Shown here: piece by piece, positions 10,090-19,155 of the stretch | How positions within the stretch are numbered: position 1 is the stretch's first letter | Layout of the letters: every line of letters begins with the position of its first letter | NCBI GenBank assembly: GCA_002699025.1 | Contig: PABA01000048.1 | Coordinates: forward strand, 1 to 64,000 | DNA from: Sandaracinus sp. | GTDB taxonomy: Bacteria > Myxococcota_A > Polyangia > Polyangiales > Houyiibacteriaceae | DNA: 64,000 nt | Direction: 5' to 3' | Program-made: the position numbers and the translations under genes | The notes under the pieces: model-generated | What the model was told of the DNA's origin: nothing | The model's input: the letters and a program-made list of their open reading frames with translations, nothing else | The model's database searches: none

Positions 10090-12330
10090 TCAGACGTGGA
10101 GGTCCGCGTCCTCGCCCTCGGCGCCGACGCGGAGCGTGCGGTCGCGGAGCGCCGGGTCCTTCGCGAGCCGCACGGCGAGGGGCGTGACCACGTGCGCCTC
10201 GAGGGCCTGCTTCAGCGGTCGCGCGCCGTACCGGGGCGCGTAGCCGAGCTCGGCGAGGCGCCGCTCGGCGGCCGGGCTGATCTCGAGCCGGATGCCGCGC
10301 CGGGCGAGCCCTTCGCGGGTGGCGATGCCCGCGAGCTGCAGGCGGGCGATGCGCGCCACGTCCTCGAGGGCGAGGCCCCGGAAGGGCACGAGCTGGTCGA
10401 CGCGCCCCACGAACTCGGGCCGGAAGTGGTCGCGCACGGCGCGCAGGAAGTCCGCCCCCGCCTCCTCGGCGCCGAAGCCCACCGGCGCCGTCTCCCGCAC
10501 GCCCAGGTTCGAGGTCATCACGATCAGCGTCATGCGGAAGTCGACGAAGCGGCCGAGGAGATCGGTCAGGCGCCCCTCGCCGAGCACCCCGAGCAAGAGA
10601 TCGAAGGCCTCCGGGTGCGCCTTCTCGATCTCGTCGAAGAGGACCACCGAGAGCGGCTGCCGGCGCACGCTCTCCGCCAGGCTCCGCACCCCGCGCCCGG
10701 CCGCGAGGAGCCGCCGCGCCGCGCCGGGGGCGCCGAGCTCGCTCATGTCCACGCGCACGAGCCGCTCCTCGCTCCCGAAGAGGTAGCGCGTCATCTGCTT
10801 GGCGAGCTCGGTCTTGCCCACGCCGGTCGGCCCGCAGAAGAGCAGGCTCGCGAGCGGCCGGTCCGGCGCGTTCAGCCCCGCCTTGAAGGGCGCGATGGCC
10901 CGCGCGGCCTGCAGGCATGCCGCGTCTTGCCCGACGACCCCCTGGCGCAGCCGCTCGGCCACCTGCTCGACGCTCGCCGCGTAGCGATCGCTGATCAGCT
11001 CGAGGGGCAGGCCGGTCTGCCGCGCGAAGGCCTCTTCGGCGTCCCGCGGGTAGAGCGTGCCGGCCGTCGCCTCGTCGCGCTCGAAGGCCTCCACCAGGTG
11101 GAAGGCCTTGCCGGGGAAGGCGCGGTCCCGCCGGTAGGCGGCGAGGAGCTCGAGGCCCCGCTTCAGCGCGCGCGGGTGCCAGTCCTTCGGCCCACGCTCG
11201 GCGCGCTCGCGGACGCGCTGGAGGGTCCAGGCGAGCGTCGGCTCGGGCAGGAGCCGGCGCTCGAGCAGCTCGACGAAGCCCGGGTCCTGGCGCCGCGCCT
11301 CCACGAGCTCCGCCTCCGTGCACTCGGCGACGAGGCGGAGCTCGCCCGCGCGCACGGCCGGCGCCAGCAGGTCGGCGACGCTCGCGCCGTCGGGCTGGGG
11401 GCGGAGCAGGGGCCCGAGCCGGTCCACGTAGAGCAGGTCCCCGCGGCCCGCGAGCTCGTCGACGAGGGCGAGCACGCGCTCCTGCCACATGCCCACGTAG
11501 ATCATGCCGGCGAGGAGCCGGTCGGCGCTCGTCGCCCAGAGCTTCGGCGCGAGCGCGTCCTCCCGCCGCTTGGCGAGGAGCGCCCGCGCCAGGTGCCGCA
11601 CCTCCGTCGTCTTACCGACCCCCGGCGGGCCCACCAGCAGGAGCGAGCGCTCCCCGCTCCCGTCGAGCCCGAGCCGCGCCGCGCCGATGGGCCGCTCGAG
11701 GCGCCCCTTCGCGGCCCGCTCGACCCACTCGTCGGCCACCTGCCGCAGCGTGGGCAGCTCCTCGTCCTCGCTCGTCCCCGGGGGCGGTGCCCCGCGCTCG
11801 CTCCGCGCGAAGTCCGGCAGCCACTCCCGCACGTACTCCTCGCCCTCGCGGCGGAAGTCGTAGAGCCAGGCCGGCTCGGCGCCCATCAGCGCGCCGGCGA
11901 CCGCGTGCGCGAGCGCGTCCTTCGCGGCGTCGAGGTCCTCGAGGATCAGCCACCAGGAGAAGCGCGGGAGCATCACCCGGAAGGCGCCGCTCTCCATCTT
12001 CGACCAGGCGTAGCTCAGCCGCAGCGGGAGCCGCCGGCCGCCGATGACGGGCTGCTTGTCGATGACCGCCGCCGGGTGCACGTCGAGGCGCACGCTCCGC
12101 GTCTGGAAGCGCTCGGTCCAGAGGTAGCGGTCGAGCGTCTCGTCCGTCGTCACGAGCCGCTCCTGGAGCAGCGCCGCGAGGCGCTCGAAGACCTCCTCCT
12201 CGGTCGCGCCGTAGGCCGCGGGCGGCGGCCGATCGAAGAAGCTCGACCAGGCGCGCATGAGCAGGCCCGTCCGGTGGCCGTCGGCATGCGCCACGAAGTA
12301 GACGCGGAGGCTCGGTTTCGGGCGGCTCAT
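10090..12330 (-). CDS. ClpB-like double AAA+ ATPase, third gene of the trio (short form)
   Basis: A 746-aa paralogue without the long C-terminal extension of its two neighbours. Residues 1-170 are a special N-terminal domain, not the ClpN domain. D1 has Walker A GPPGVGKT (234-241), but its Walker B reads DLLYVDRLGPL (about 298-308), with Arg replacing the catalytic Glu. D1 pore loop 1 is IYVGMWQER. D2 has a sound Walker A GPTGVGKT (500-507), Walker B VVLFDEIEKAHP, sensor-1 VMTSNLG and sensor-2 YGARPLKQ. The GYVG pore loop expected between SELGAP and LAESVRRQP is missing. The ATG overlaps the stop of the upstream gene (ATGA). The three genes are translationally coupled and probably make one hetero-complex; the substrate is unknown. 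Confidence 0.9.
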   Translation of the reverse strand: MSRPKPSLRVYFVAHADGHRTGLLMRAWSSFFDRPPPAAYGATEEEVFERLAALLQERLVTTDETLDRYLWTERFQTRSVRLDVHPAAVIDKQPVIGGRRLPLRLSYAWSKMESGAFRVMLPRFSWWLILEDLDAAKDALAHAVAGALMGAEPAWLYDFRREGEEYVREWLPDFARSERGAPPPGTSEDEELPTLRQVADEWVERAAKGRLERPIGAARLGLDGSGERSLLLVGPPGVGKTTEVRHLARALLAKRREDALAPKLWATSADRLLAGMIYVGMWQERVLALVDELAGRGDLLYVDRLGPLLRPQPDGASVADLLAPAVRAGELRLVAECTEAELVEARRQDPGFVELLERRLLPEPTLAWTLQRVRERAERGPKDWHPRALKRGLELLAAYRRDRAFPGKAFHLVEAFERDEATAGTLYPRDAEEAFARQTGLPLELISDRYAASVEQVAERLRQGVVGQDAACLQAARAIAPFKAGLNAPDRPLASLLFCGPTGVGKTELAKQMTRYLFGSEERLVRVDMSELGAPGAARRLLAAGRGVRSLAESVRRQPLSVVLFDEIEKAHPEAFDLLLGVLGEGRLTDLLGRFVDFRMTLIVMTSNLGVRETAPVGFGAEEAGADFLRAVRDHFRPEFVGRVDQLVPFRGLALEDVARIARLQLAGIATREGLARRGIRLEISPAAERRLAELGYAPRYGARPLKQALEAHVVTPLAVRLAKDPALRDRTLRVGAEGEDADLHV

Positions 12331-15300
12331 GGGCGCGGCTCCTCCCAGGACATGCCCAGCCAGAGGCACTCGCCGAAGAGCTCGAGGGGGCGTTGGGCCT
12401 CGCCGCTCCTGACGTGGCCGAGCCGGTAGTCCTCGAGCTCCATGGGGGCGCGCTCGCCGCCGCGGAGGGGGCGGTCGAAGCGCACCCGGCGGACCACCGG
12501 GGCCAGCGCCTCCGGCGACTCGGGGAGCGGGTCCTCGCCGGCCTCGAGCGCGGCCTCGAAGCGCGCTCGGGCTTCCACGAAGGCCTCGATGCGCTCGGTG
12601 GCGGGGCGGTCGGCGGGGAGCACGCGCACCCGGACCACCTCGGAGCCGCCGGTGATGGAGCTCAGCACGTGGCAGCCGACCTCGCTCTCGAGCCGCCGCC
12701 GGAGCGCGACCCCCGTCAGGTCGAGCACGAGCAGGTCGGTGGCCGTGCGGGGGGCCTCTTCCGGGTCGAGGCGCAGGGCCTGGTCCCCCTGGAGCGCGGC
12801 GCCGCCGGAGACCTCCGCGGCGAGGTCCGCGTAGTGCGCGCAGAGGTCGCCGAAGAGGCCGAGCGCGGTGCGGTGGCGCGCGTGGCCGACGCGCAGGAGC
12901 TCCACGTGCACCCGGTGGGCGCCGAGGTCGTCCTCCTCGCGCACGGCCCGCTCGAGGAGCGCGACCTCGGCGAGGGCCGAGAGGATCGCCCGCCGGTCGA
13001 GCGGGCGCGGGGCCTGGGCGCGCATCATGCGCCGGTCCAGGAAGCGCGTGCGCGGGCCGTGGAGGGCGCCCTCGGGGATGGGCCCGCGGACGTACTCCTG
13101 CGTCGCGAGCTCGAGCTCGGCCTCGCGCTGGAGCTCGTCCGCGCGCACGGCGGCCTCGAGGCGTTCGCGGAGCGCGTCGGCCTCGCGGCGGAGCCCGTCG
13201 AGCAGGTACACGGCGTCCGCGTCCCGCGCCGACTCGCTCGCCTTCGCGAGGTGCCCGGCGATGCGCTCGCCGAGGGCCTCGAGGCCGTCCTCCCGGAGCC
13301 GGTCGAGGCGCTCGAGGGCGTCCGCGAGCGCGCCCCGGAGCTGGGCCGCGGGCTGGTCGAGGAGCGGGCGGAGCGGCGAGTCCCCGGGCCGCGGCTCGGC
13401 CTCGCGGAGCGCCTCGCTGCGCAGGCGGTAGGCTCCGTCGCGATCGTAGAGGCGGATGAGCTCCATCTCCGGCCGCGCCGTCGCCGCGAGGTGCTCGGCG
13501 AGGAGCGATGCGACCCGGGTCTCGAGGTAGCGGCGCACGGAGCGGGCGCCGGCGCGGCTGTCGAAGGCCTCGCGCGCCATGCGCTCGGTGGCGCTCTGGT
13601 GGGCGAAGACGAAGACGTTCCGCTCGGTCAGCCCGCGCCGGCCGAGGAGCGCGGCGAGCTCCTTGTCGGCGATGGCGGCGGCGACCTCGTCGCCGAGCGG
13701 CTGGAAGGGGACGATGCGCTCGATGCGGTTGAAGAGCTCGGGCGGGAAGAAGTCCTTCACGGCCTTCGTCACCTCCGCCTCCACGGACGCGGCGCTCTCC
13801 TCCCCGAAGCCGACGGCCGGCCGGGCCCGGGCGCCGAGGTTCGAGGTGAGCACGACGACGGCGTGGCGGAAGTCGACGAGCTCGCCGGTGGCGTCGGTGA
13901 GGCGGCCGTCGTCGAGGAGCTGGAGGAGGAGGTAGAGCACGCTCGGGTGCGCCTTCTCGATCTCGTCGAGGAGGAGCACGCAGAAGGGCTGCTGGCGGAC
14001 CGCCTCCGTGAGCATGCCGCGCGGCTCCCAGCGGTCCCCGATGAGCCGGGCGACGGCGTCGGGGCCGGAGAGCTCGCCCATGTCGAAGCGCACCAGCCGG
14101 TCGTCGCCGAAGAGGTAGCTCGCGAGGGTCTTCGTGAGCTGCGTCTTGCCCGTACCCGTGGGGCCCGTGAAGAGGTACGCGCCCCAGGGGCGGCCGGGAT
14201 CGGTGAGCCCGGCGCGGATGCGCATGACGAGATCGGCGGCCGCCTCCACGGCCTCCGGTTGGCCCATGACCTCGGCCGCGAGATCCTCGACCGCGCTCTG
14301 CCGGTCGTCCCCCTCGAGGGGGGCGATGAGGTCGGCCATCAGCCCGGTGCGCTGCGTCAGGAGGTGGAGGACCGCCTGCTCGTCGACCGACGACCCGCCG
14401 GCCAGCGCGTGCAGCAGGTCGAGCGCCTTCCCCGGGAGCGCCTGGTTCGCGAGGAGCGGCGCGCCGTGCTCGAGGATCGCCCGGAAGGCCTCCGGCTCGA
14501 ACGTCAGCTCCGGTCGCTCGGCCTCGAGGCGCCGCGCCTCGTGCAGCAGCATGCGCCGCGTCTCCGCCGCGCTCGCCGGCTCCACCCGCAGCGTCCCGAA
14601 GAGCGAGGCGAAGGCCGGCGCGTCCTCCTCGAGGCGCCGCCACTGGGCCGGCGTGGCGGTGCCGAGGAGCACCAGCTCGCCGCGCTGCACGGGGCCGCGG
14701 AAGAAGTCCGCCATGCTCCGCTCGCTCTCCTTGCTCCGCCCCACGCGCCCGAGCGTGTGCAGGTCCTCGAAGGCGAGGATCACGCGGCGCCCGCGGACGG
14801 CCTCGACGATCTCCACGCAGCGCTGCTCCCACTGGCCGAGGTAGGACATGCCGGCGATGAGGCGGCTCGCGGCGAGCTCCCAGACGTGCGTGACCTCGTC
14901 GAGGTTGCGGTGCGCGTCGAAGCCGTCGTGGCGGAGCAGGTCGTCGATGGCGCGACGGAGCAGGGTGCGCTTGCCGACGCCGGGCGGGCCGAGGAGGGCG
15001 AGGGAGCGCGGGTGCGGCACGCAGAGGAGCTGCTGCAGCTGGCTTCGCTGGGGCTCGCGGGGCCGGCCGAGCTCGAGGAGCTCGCTCGCGGCGCGCTCCG
15101 TGAGGTCGCGCCCGAGGCGGCGGAGGAGGCTCGGCTGGCCCCGGCGGGGCGCCTTGCCCTTCTTCCCGCGCGTCGGGTCGACCTTCAGGTCGTCCCAGAC
15201 GGACTTCTTGCGACGCTCGAGCTGGTCGAGGAGCGAGCGCGGCTTCACGCTCAGGGCGAGCGGCGCGACGCGGTCGCGGGCGTGGGCCTTGAGCGCTTCC

Positions 15301-15746
15301 AGGCCGTCGTCGTCGAGGGCGCCCCAGCGGTCGCCGAAGAAGGCCGCGAGCTGGGGCGCGAGCTCCTGGCGCTCGTCGATGGCGAGGACCTCGAGCTGGC
15401 GGAGCGGGTGATAGGCGAAGCGGAGCCGCTCGTCGCCGGTGCGGTAGCGCGTGTCGAGGACGATGGGGAAGACGCCGGTGCGCTTGCGCTTGCCGCGGCG
15501 GTCGGGGTCCCGGAGCGTGAGCTCGAGGCGCAGGCGTTCGAGGCGGATCCGCTGGGGCCCGAGGAGGGCCCGGAGCGCGTGCGGCGGCGCCTCGCCGACG
15601 GCGGCCTTGAGCCGGTCGACGAAGCTGCGGCGGAGGCGCGCCTCGCTCCGCATCGTCAGCGCGAAGCCGAGCCCGCCGAGGCCGACGGAGGCCCAGGTCA
15701 GCAGCCCGTCCTTCTTGCGGTGGAAGATCGGGACGGTGACGTTCAC
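12327..15746 (-). CDS. ClpB-like double AAA+ ATPase, second gene of the trio, with PCRF-like tail
   Basis: A protein of 1139 aa from a GTG start that overlaps the upstream stop (GTGA). A short hydrophobic stretch lies at about 14-32, within a family-specific N-terminal domain (about 1-240). D1: Walker A GPPGVGKR (253-260), Walker B VILAFEDLHTL (about 322-332, with the D-E pair replaced by E-D) and pore loop SYLGQWEQR. D2: Walker A GPTGTGKT (528-535), LLLDEIEKAHP (about 591-601), VVLTSNLGA and a sensor-2-like AGARSVRR; between ARLIGD and GMLTEAVRQQP the usual PGYVGYEEGG is absent. A long helical linker (about 790-900) leads to about 915-1045, where RRLESEVGCHVLSSITGG resembles the release-factor PCRF core. 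No GGQ motif is seen. Function unknown. Confidence 0.9.
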   Translation of the reverse strand: MNVTVPIFHRKKDGLLTWASVGLGGLGFALTMRSEARLRRSFVDRLKAAVGEAPPHALRALLGPQRIRLERLRLELTLRDPDRRGKRKRTGVFPIVLDTRYRTGDERLRFAYHPLRQLEVLAIDERQELAPQLAAFFGDRWGALDDDGLEALKAHARDRVAPLALSVKPRSLLDQLERRKKSVWDDLKVDPTRGKKGKAPRRGQPSLLRRLGRDLTERAASELLELGRPREPQRSQLQQLLCVPHPRSLALLGPPGVGKRTLLRRAIDDLLRHDGFDAHRNLDEVTHVWELAASRLIAGMSYLGQWEQRCVEIVEAVRGRRVILAFEDLHTLGRVGRSKESERSMADFFRGPVQRGELVLLGTATPAQWRRLEEDAPAFASLFGTLRVEPASAAETRRMLLHEARRLEAERPELTFEPEAFRAILEHGAPLLANQALPGKALDLLHALAGGSSVDEQAVLHLLTQRTGLMADLIAPLEGDDRQSAVEDLAAEVMGQPEAVEAAADLVMRIRAGLTDPGRPWGAYLFTGPTGTGKTQLTKTLASYLFGDDRLVRFDMGELSGPDAVARLIGDRWEPRGMLTEAVRQQPFCVLLLDEIEKAHPSVLYLLLQLLDDGRLTDATGELVDFRHAVVVLTSNLGARARPAVGFGEESAASVEAEVTKAVKDFFPPELFNRIERIVPFQPLGDEVAAAIADKELAALLGRRGLTERNVFVFAHQSATERMAREAFDSRAGARSVRRYLETRVASLLAEHLAATARPEMELIRLYDRDGAYRLRSEALREAEPRPGDSPLRPLLDQPAAQLRGALADALERLDRLREDGLEALGERIAGHLAKASESARDADAVYLLDGLRREADALRERLEAAVRADELQREAELELATQEYVRGPIPEGALHGPRTRFLDRRMMRAQAPRPLDRRAILSALAEVALLERAVREEDDLGAHRVHVELLRVGHARHRTALGLFGDLCAHYADLAAEVSGGAALQGDQALRLDPEEAPRTATDLLVLDLTGVALRRRLESEVGCHVLSSITGGSEVVRVRVLPADRPATERIEAFVEARARFEAALEAGEDPLPESPEALAPVVRRVRFDRPLRGGERAPMELEDYRLGHVRSGEAQRPLELFGECLWLGMSWEEPRP

Positions 15747-18700
15747 GACGCCTCCCCCTCGGCCGGCTCCGTGTCGAGCGGCGCCACGTAGAGGTCCGCC
15801 CGCTCGAGGCGCGGGTCCAGGTCGATGTGGATCAGGTCGCGGAGCGCGAGCTCGTCGGCGTTCGGCGGGGACCAGTACGCCTCGAGGGGGACGTGGACGT
15901 AGTCCGGGGGGAGCCGCTGGCCGGGACGCTCGTCGGACCAGCGCACGACCCGGCGCTTGCCGAGCTTGTCGGCGGGCGGCGGGCGCGGCGGCGTCATGGC
16001 CGGGTGCGCCCAGTCGGCGTCGCCGAGCGTGTCGCGCATGGCGAGGCGCGTGACCAGGTGGTGTGCGCCGGCGACGCGGGGCGGGATCCCGATGTAGCGG
16101 TGCAGGCCGCACTCGACCGACAGCAGCGTGCCGGCGTGGGGGCCGCGGACGCGGAGGAGCACGATGGCGCGGTCGCGCTCCTTCCGGGCGAGCCACTCGG
16201 CCACCCAGGCCGGGTCGCGCGGCGGGCCCCAGGCCCGGTCGGCGGGCCAGCTCGGATCGTCGCGGAGGCCGTCCTTGAAGAGGTGCAGCGTCGCCGACCA
16301 GCTCCGCCGCTCGAGATCCGCCAGGAGCGTCGCGAGCCAGACGTCGAGCGTGCGCCCCTCGTCGAGCTCCTCGCAGCGCACGGTGATCGCGTCCCGCCGA
16401 TCGCCGGCCAGGATCACCTCGAGGAGCGCCATGCGCGCCCGATGCCGAAGCGCGCGGGCCTCCTCCTCCGCGCCCGGGTAGCGCTCGTCCTCGAAGTAGG
16501 CCGCGAAGACGAGCTCCTCGAGGTCGAGCACCTCGCCGCGGGCCGCCTCGAGCTTCTCCCAGAGCGCGCTCGCCGCGTGGTGCTCGCGCTGCAAGCGCGC
16601 GAGCTCGGCGCCGCTCCGGGCGCGCTCCTTCTTCGAGCGGGGCGCGTTCAGCTGGGCGAGGAGCGCCCGCACCTGCTCGCGATGCGCCTCGATGGTGGGC
16701 AGTTGGAGCCAGGCGTCGAGGTCCCGCCGGAGCCCGGTGATCGCGTCGAGCCCCGCGCGCCCCGCCGAGGGCGCCTCGCCCTCGCTGCTCCAGCTCCGGG
16801 CCTCCACGACGAGCTCGCCCCGCGCGGCGCGCTTCAGCGGGTTCGGCTCGGCCGGCGCGTCGCGATGACGCACGCGCACGCTCGCGCCCTTCGCCTGGGC
16901 GCCGAGGCCCGTGACGACCTCCGCGAGCGGCGCCACGAGCGCCTCCTCGACGTGCCGACGGAGCGCCCGCGCCCCGTAGGCCGGGTCGAACCCTCCGCGC
17001 GCCAGCGCGTCCAGGGCGCCGTCGTCGACCTGCAGCCCGATGCCCCGGTCGGCGATGCCCCGGCGCCGGGCGACCCGGTCGAGGACCATGCGCGTGATCG
17101 CCGCGATCTCGTCCTCCCCGAGCGCCGCGAAGGGGATGATGCGATCGAGGCGACCGACGAGCTCGGGGCGGAAGCTCTGCCGGACGGCGCCCGCGTAGTG
17201 CTGCTCGAGGTCCCGGGCCGGCGTCGCCTCCTCGCCGCGGATGCCGAGCCGCCCGAGCCGATGGGTGGCGCCGAGGTTGCTCGTGAGGATCAGGATCGCG
17301 TTGTGGAAGTAGGCCGTCCGCCCGCGCCCGTCCGTGAGCCGGCCCTCGCCCGTCACCTGGAGGAGGAGGTCGAAGACCGCCGGGTGGGCCTTCTCGATCT
17401 CGTCGAGGAGGACGACGGCGAAGGGCTGCTCCCGCAGCGGGCGCGTGAGCAGGCCCTCGCGCCCGGCGGCGCCGACGAGGCGCTCGGCGGCGAGCGGGTC
17501 GGCGAACTCGCTCATGTCGAGGCGGACGAGGCGCTCCTCGCTCCCGTAGAGCACCTCCGCGAGCGCGCGCGCGAGCTCGGTCTTGCCGACGCCCGTGGGC
17601 CCGGCGAAGAGGAAGGTCGCGAGCGGCTTGTCGCCCGGCTGGAGCGCCGCCTTCACGACGCAGAGCGTGTCGACGACCGCGTCCACGGCCGCCCGCTGGC
17701 CGACGAGGCGCGCGCGGAAGCGGGCGCGGAGCCGCTCCGGGTCGAGGCTCCGGTCCTCGCGGAGGAGGAACTCGGGCACGCCCGTCTGCACGCTGAAGAG
17801 GCGATAGACGTCGCGGCCGCTCACCTGGTGGGCCGCGTCGAGGGCGACGCCCGGGCGCTCGGCGCCGGCGGCCACGCGGTCGAAGAGCTCGGCGGCCTTG
17901 CCCGGGAAGGGGCGGTAGGGGAGGTAGCGGTCCGCGAGGGAGACGATGGCGGCGCGGGCCCCTTCGCCCACGTCGGGGCCCCCGGCCTCGACGAGCCAGG
18001 CGGCGCGCGCGTCGACCACGGCCCGCCCGGCCTGCGCGTCGGCGCCCGGGACGCGCACCGTGTGGAAGCTCTGGAAGAAGCCCTCGTGCTGGCTGCCGAG
18101 GAGGTCCGCCGCCTCCTCCGTGAGCTCGCCGACGACGCGCACGCGCCCCTCCTCGAGGGCCGGCTTGATCGCGCCCGCCAGGTCGACGCCGCCCCCGGCG
18201 CGGCTCCGATCGAAGAGGTCGCGGAGATCGTCGAAGTAGAGGATCGCGTCGAGCTCCTCGGCGGCCGCGAGCACGCGGGCCACGCGCTCCTGCCACTGGC
18301 CGAGGCCGCTCATGCCGGCGACGAGCTGGGCGCCGCTCGTCCCGTAGACGCGCTTCCCTTCGCCGGGCCCGCGCAGCCAGGCCTTCAGCGCCGCCGTCTT
18401 GCCGACGCGCTCGGGCCCCGCGAGGAGCACGGCGTGGCGCGGCTCGCCGCCGAGCAGGGCGTCGAGGCGGGCGACGGTCTCCTCGGCGCCGACGATCGGT
18501 GGGCCGGCGAGGGCCGCCTCGTCGTGGAGGCGCGTCGCGACCGAGTCGAGGACTTCGGCGGCGTGCTTGCGGGCGCGGGCGCGCACGAGGTCGCGCTGGA
18601 GCTGGCGGAAGCCCCGGTCGGGCCCCTCGCCGGGGCCGCGGAGCGGGATGCTCACGCGCAGGAGCCGGTGATCCGTCGGCGGGAGCAGGGCGAGGCGGTC

Positions 18701-19141
18701 GAAGGCGCGCGGCTCGACGGCGCGGAGGTGGCGGCCGAGCTCGCGGGCGACCGTCTCCTCGAGGGGCTCGTCCCGGCCGACGAAGATCGTGTGCTGGAGC
18801 GTGGGGACGAGCACCCAGCGGCCGTCCTCGTGGGGCACGACGACGGCGTCGAAGCGGACCTCGGGGCCGCGGCGGAGGCTCTCGGGCAGCTCGGGCTCGG
18901 GGAGGGGGACCTCGAGGGCGAGGGGCGCGGCGTCGGGCGGGATGGCGAAGCGCGCGACCGTCGCCGGCGGGGCCTCGGCGAGCTCCTCGGAGAGCACGAG
19001 CCGGAGCTCGGTCAGGGCGTCTTCCTCGCTGCCCGCGCTCGCCCAGGACGGGTCGACGACCGGGTAGGCCACGCAGGTGCCGTCCGGGAGCTCGTCCAGG
19101 GCCACGAGGGTCTCGATCTGCAGCCGCGCCACGGCGCGCAT
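15743..19141 (-). CDS. ClpB-like double AAA+ ATPase, first gene of the trio, HicB-like N-terminus and PCRF-like tail
   Basis: A protein of 1132 aa. Residues 1-60 read like a HicB-type fold (DELPDGTCVAYPVVDP then DALTELRLVLSEEL), and 90-140 match the N-terminal domain shared by the trio. D1: Walker A GPERVGKT (242-249), Walker B AILYFDDL (Asp for Glu) and pore loop SGLGQWQER lacking the tyrosine. D2: Walker A GPTGVGKT (514-521), VVLLDEIEKAHP (576-587), ILTSNLGA (618-625), YGARALRR (722-729), and no GYVG loop. A coiled region (785-900) is followed by a domain (900-1030) with LEVILAGDRRDAITV and LLSVECGLHRYIGIPP, recalling the PCRF domain of RF1/RF2. The start is 14 bp from the divergent dipeptidase ATG. 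Confidence 0.9.
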   Translation of the reverse strand: MRAVARLQIETLVALDELPDGTCVAYPVVDPSWASAGSEEDALTELRLVLSEELAEAPPATVARFAIPPDAAPLALEVPLPEPELPESLRRGPEVRFDAVVVPHEDGRWVLVPTLQHTIFVGRDEPLEETVARELGRHLRAVEPRAFDRLALLPPTDHRLLRVSIPLRGPGEGPDRGFRQLQRDLVRARARKHAAEVLDSVATRLHDEAALAGPPIVGAEETVARLDALLGGEPRHAVLLAGPERVGKTAALKAWLRGPGEGKRVYGTSGAQLVAGMSGLGQWQERVARVLAAAEELDAILYFDDLRDLFDRSRAGGGVDLAGAIKPALEEGRVRVVGELTEEAADLLGSQHEGFFQSFHTVRVPGADAQAGRAVVDARAAWLVEAGGPDVGEGARAAIVSLADRYLPYRPFPGKAAELFDRVAAGAERPGVALDAAHQVSGRDVYRLFSVQTGVPEFLLREDRSLDPERLRARFRARLVGQRAAVDAVVDTLCVVKAALQPGDKPLATFLFAGPTGVGKTELARALAEVLYGSEERLVRLDMSEFADPLAAERLVGAAGREGLLTRPLREQPFAVVLLDEIEKAHPAVFDLLLQVTGEGRLTDGRGRTAYFHNAILILTSNLGATHRLGRLGIRGEEATPARDLEQHYAGAVRQSFRPELVGRLDRIIPFAALGEDEIAAITRMVLDRVARRRGIADRGIGLQVDDGALDALARGGFDPAYGARALRRHVEEALVAPLAEVVTGLGAQAKGASVRVRHRDAPAEPNPLKRAARGELVVEARSWSSEGEAPSAGRAGLDAITGLRRDLDAWLQLPTIEAHREQVRALLAQLNAPRSKKERARSGAELARLQREHHAASALWEKLEAARGEVLDLEELVFAAYFEDERYPGAEEEARALRHRARMALLEVILAGDRRDAITVRCEELDEGRTLDVWLATLLADLERRSWSATLHLFKDGLRDDPSWPADRAWGPPRDPAWVAEWLARKERDRAIVLLRVRGPHAGTLLSVECGLHRYIGIPPRVAGAHHLVTRLAMRDTLGDADWAHPAMTPPRPPPADKLGKRRVVRWSDERPGQRLPPDYVHVPLEAYWSPPNADELALRDLIHIDLDPRLERADLYVAPLDTEPAEGEAS

Positions 19142-19155
19142 GGTAGTGGATCGGG

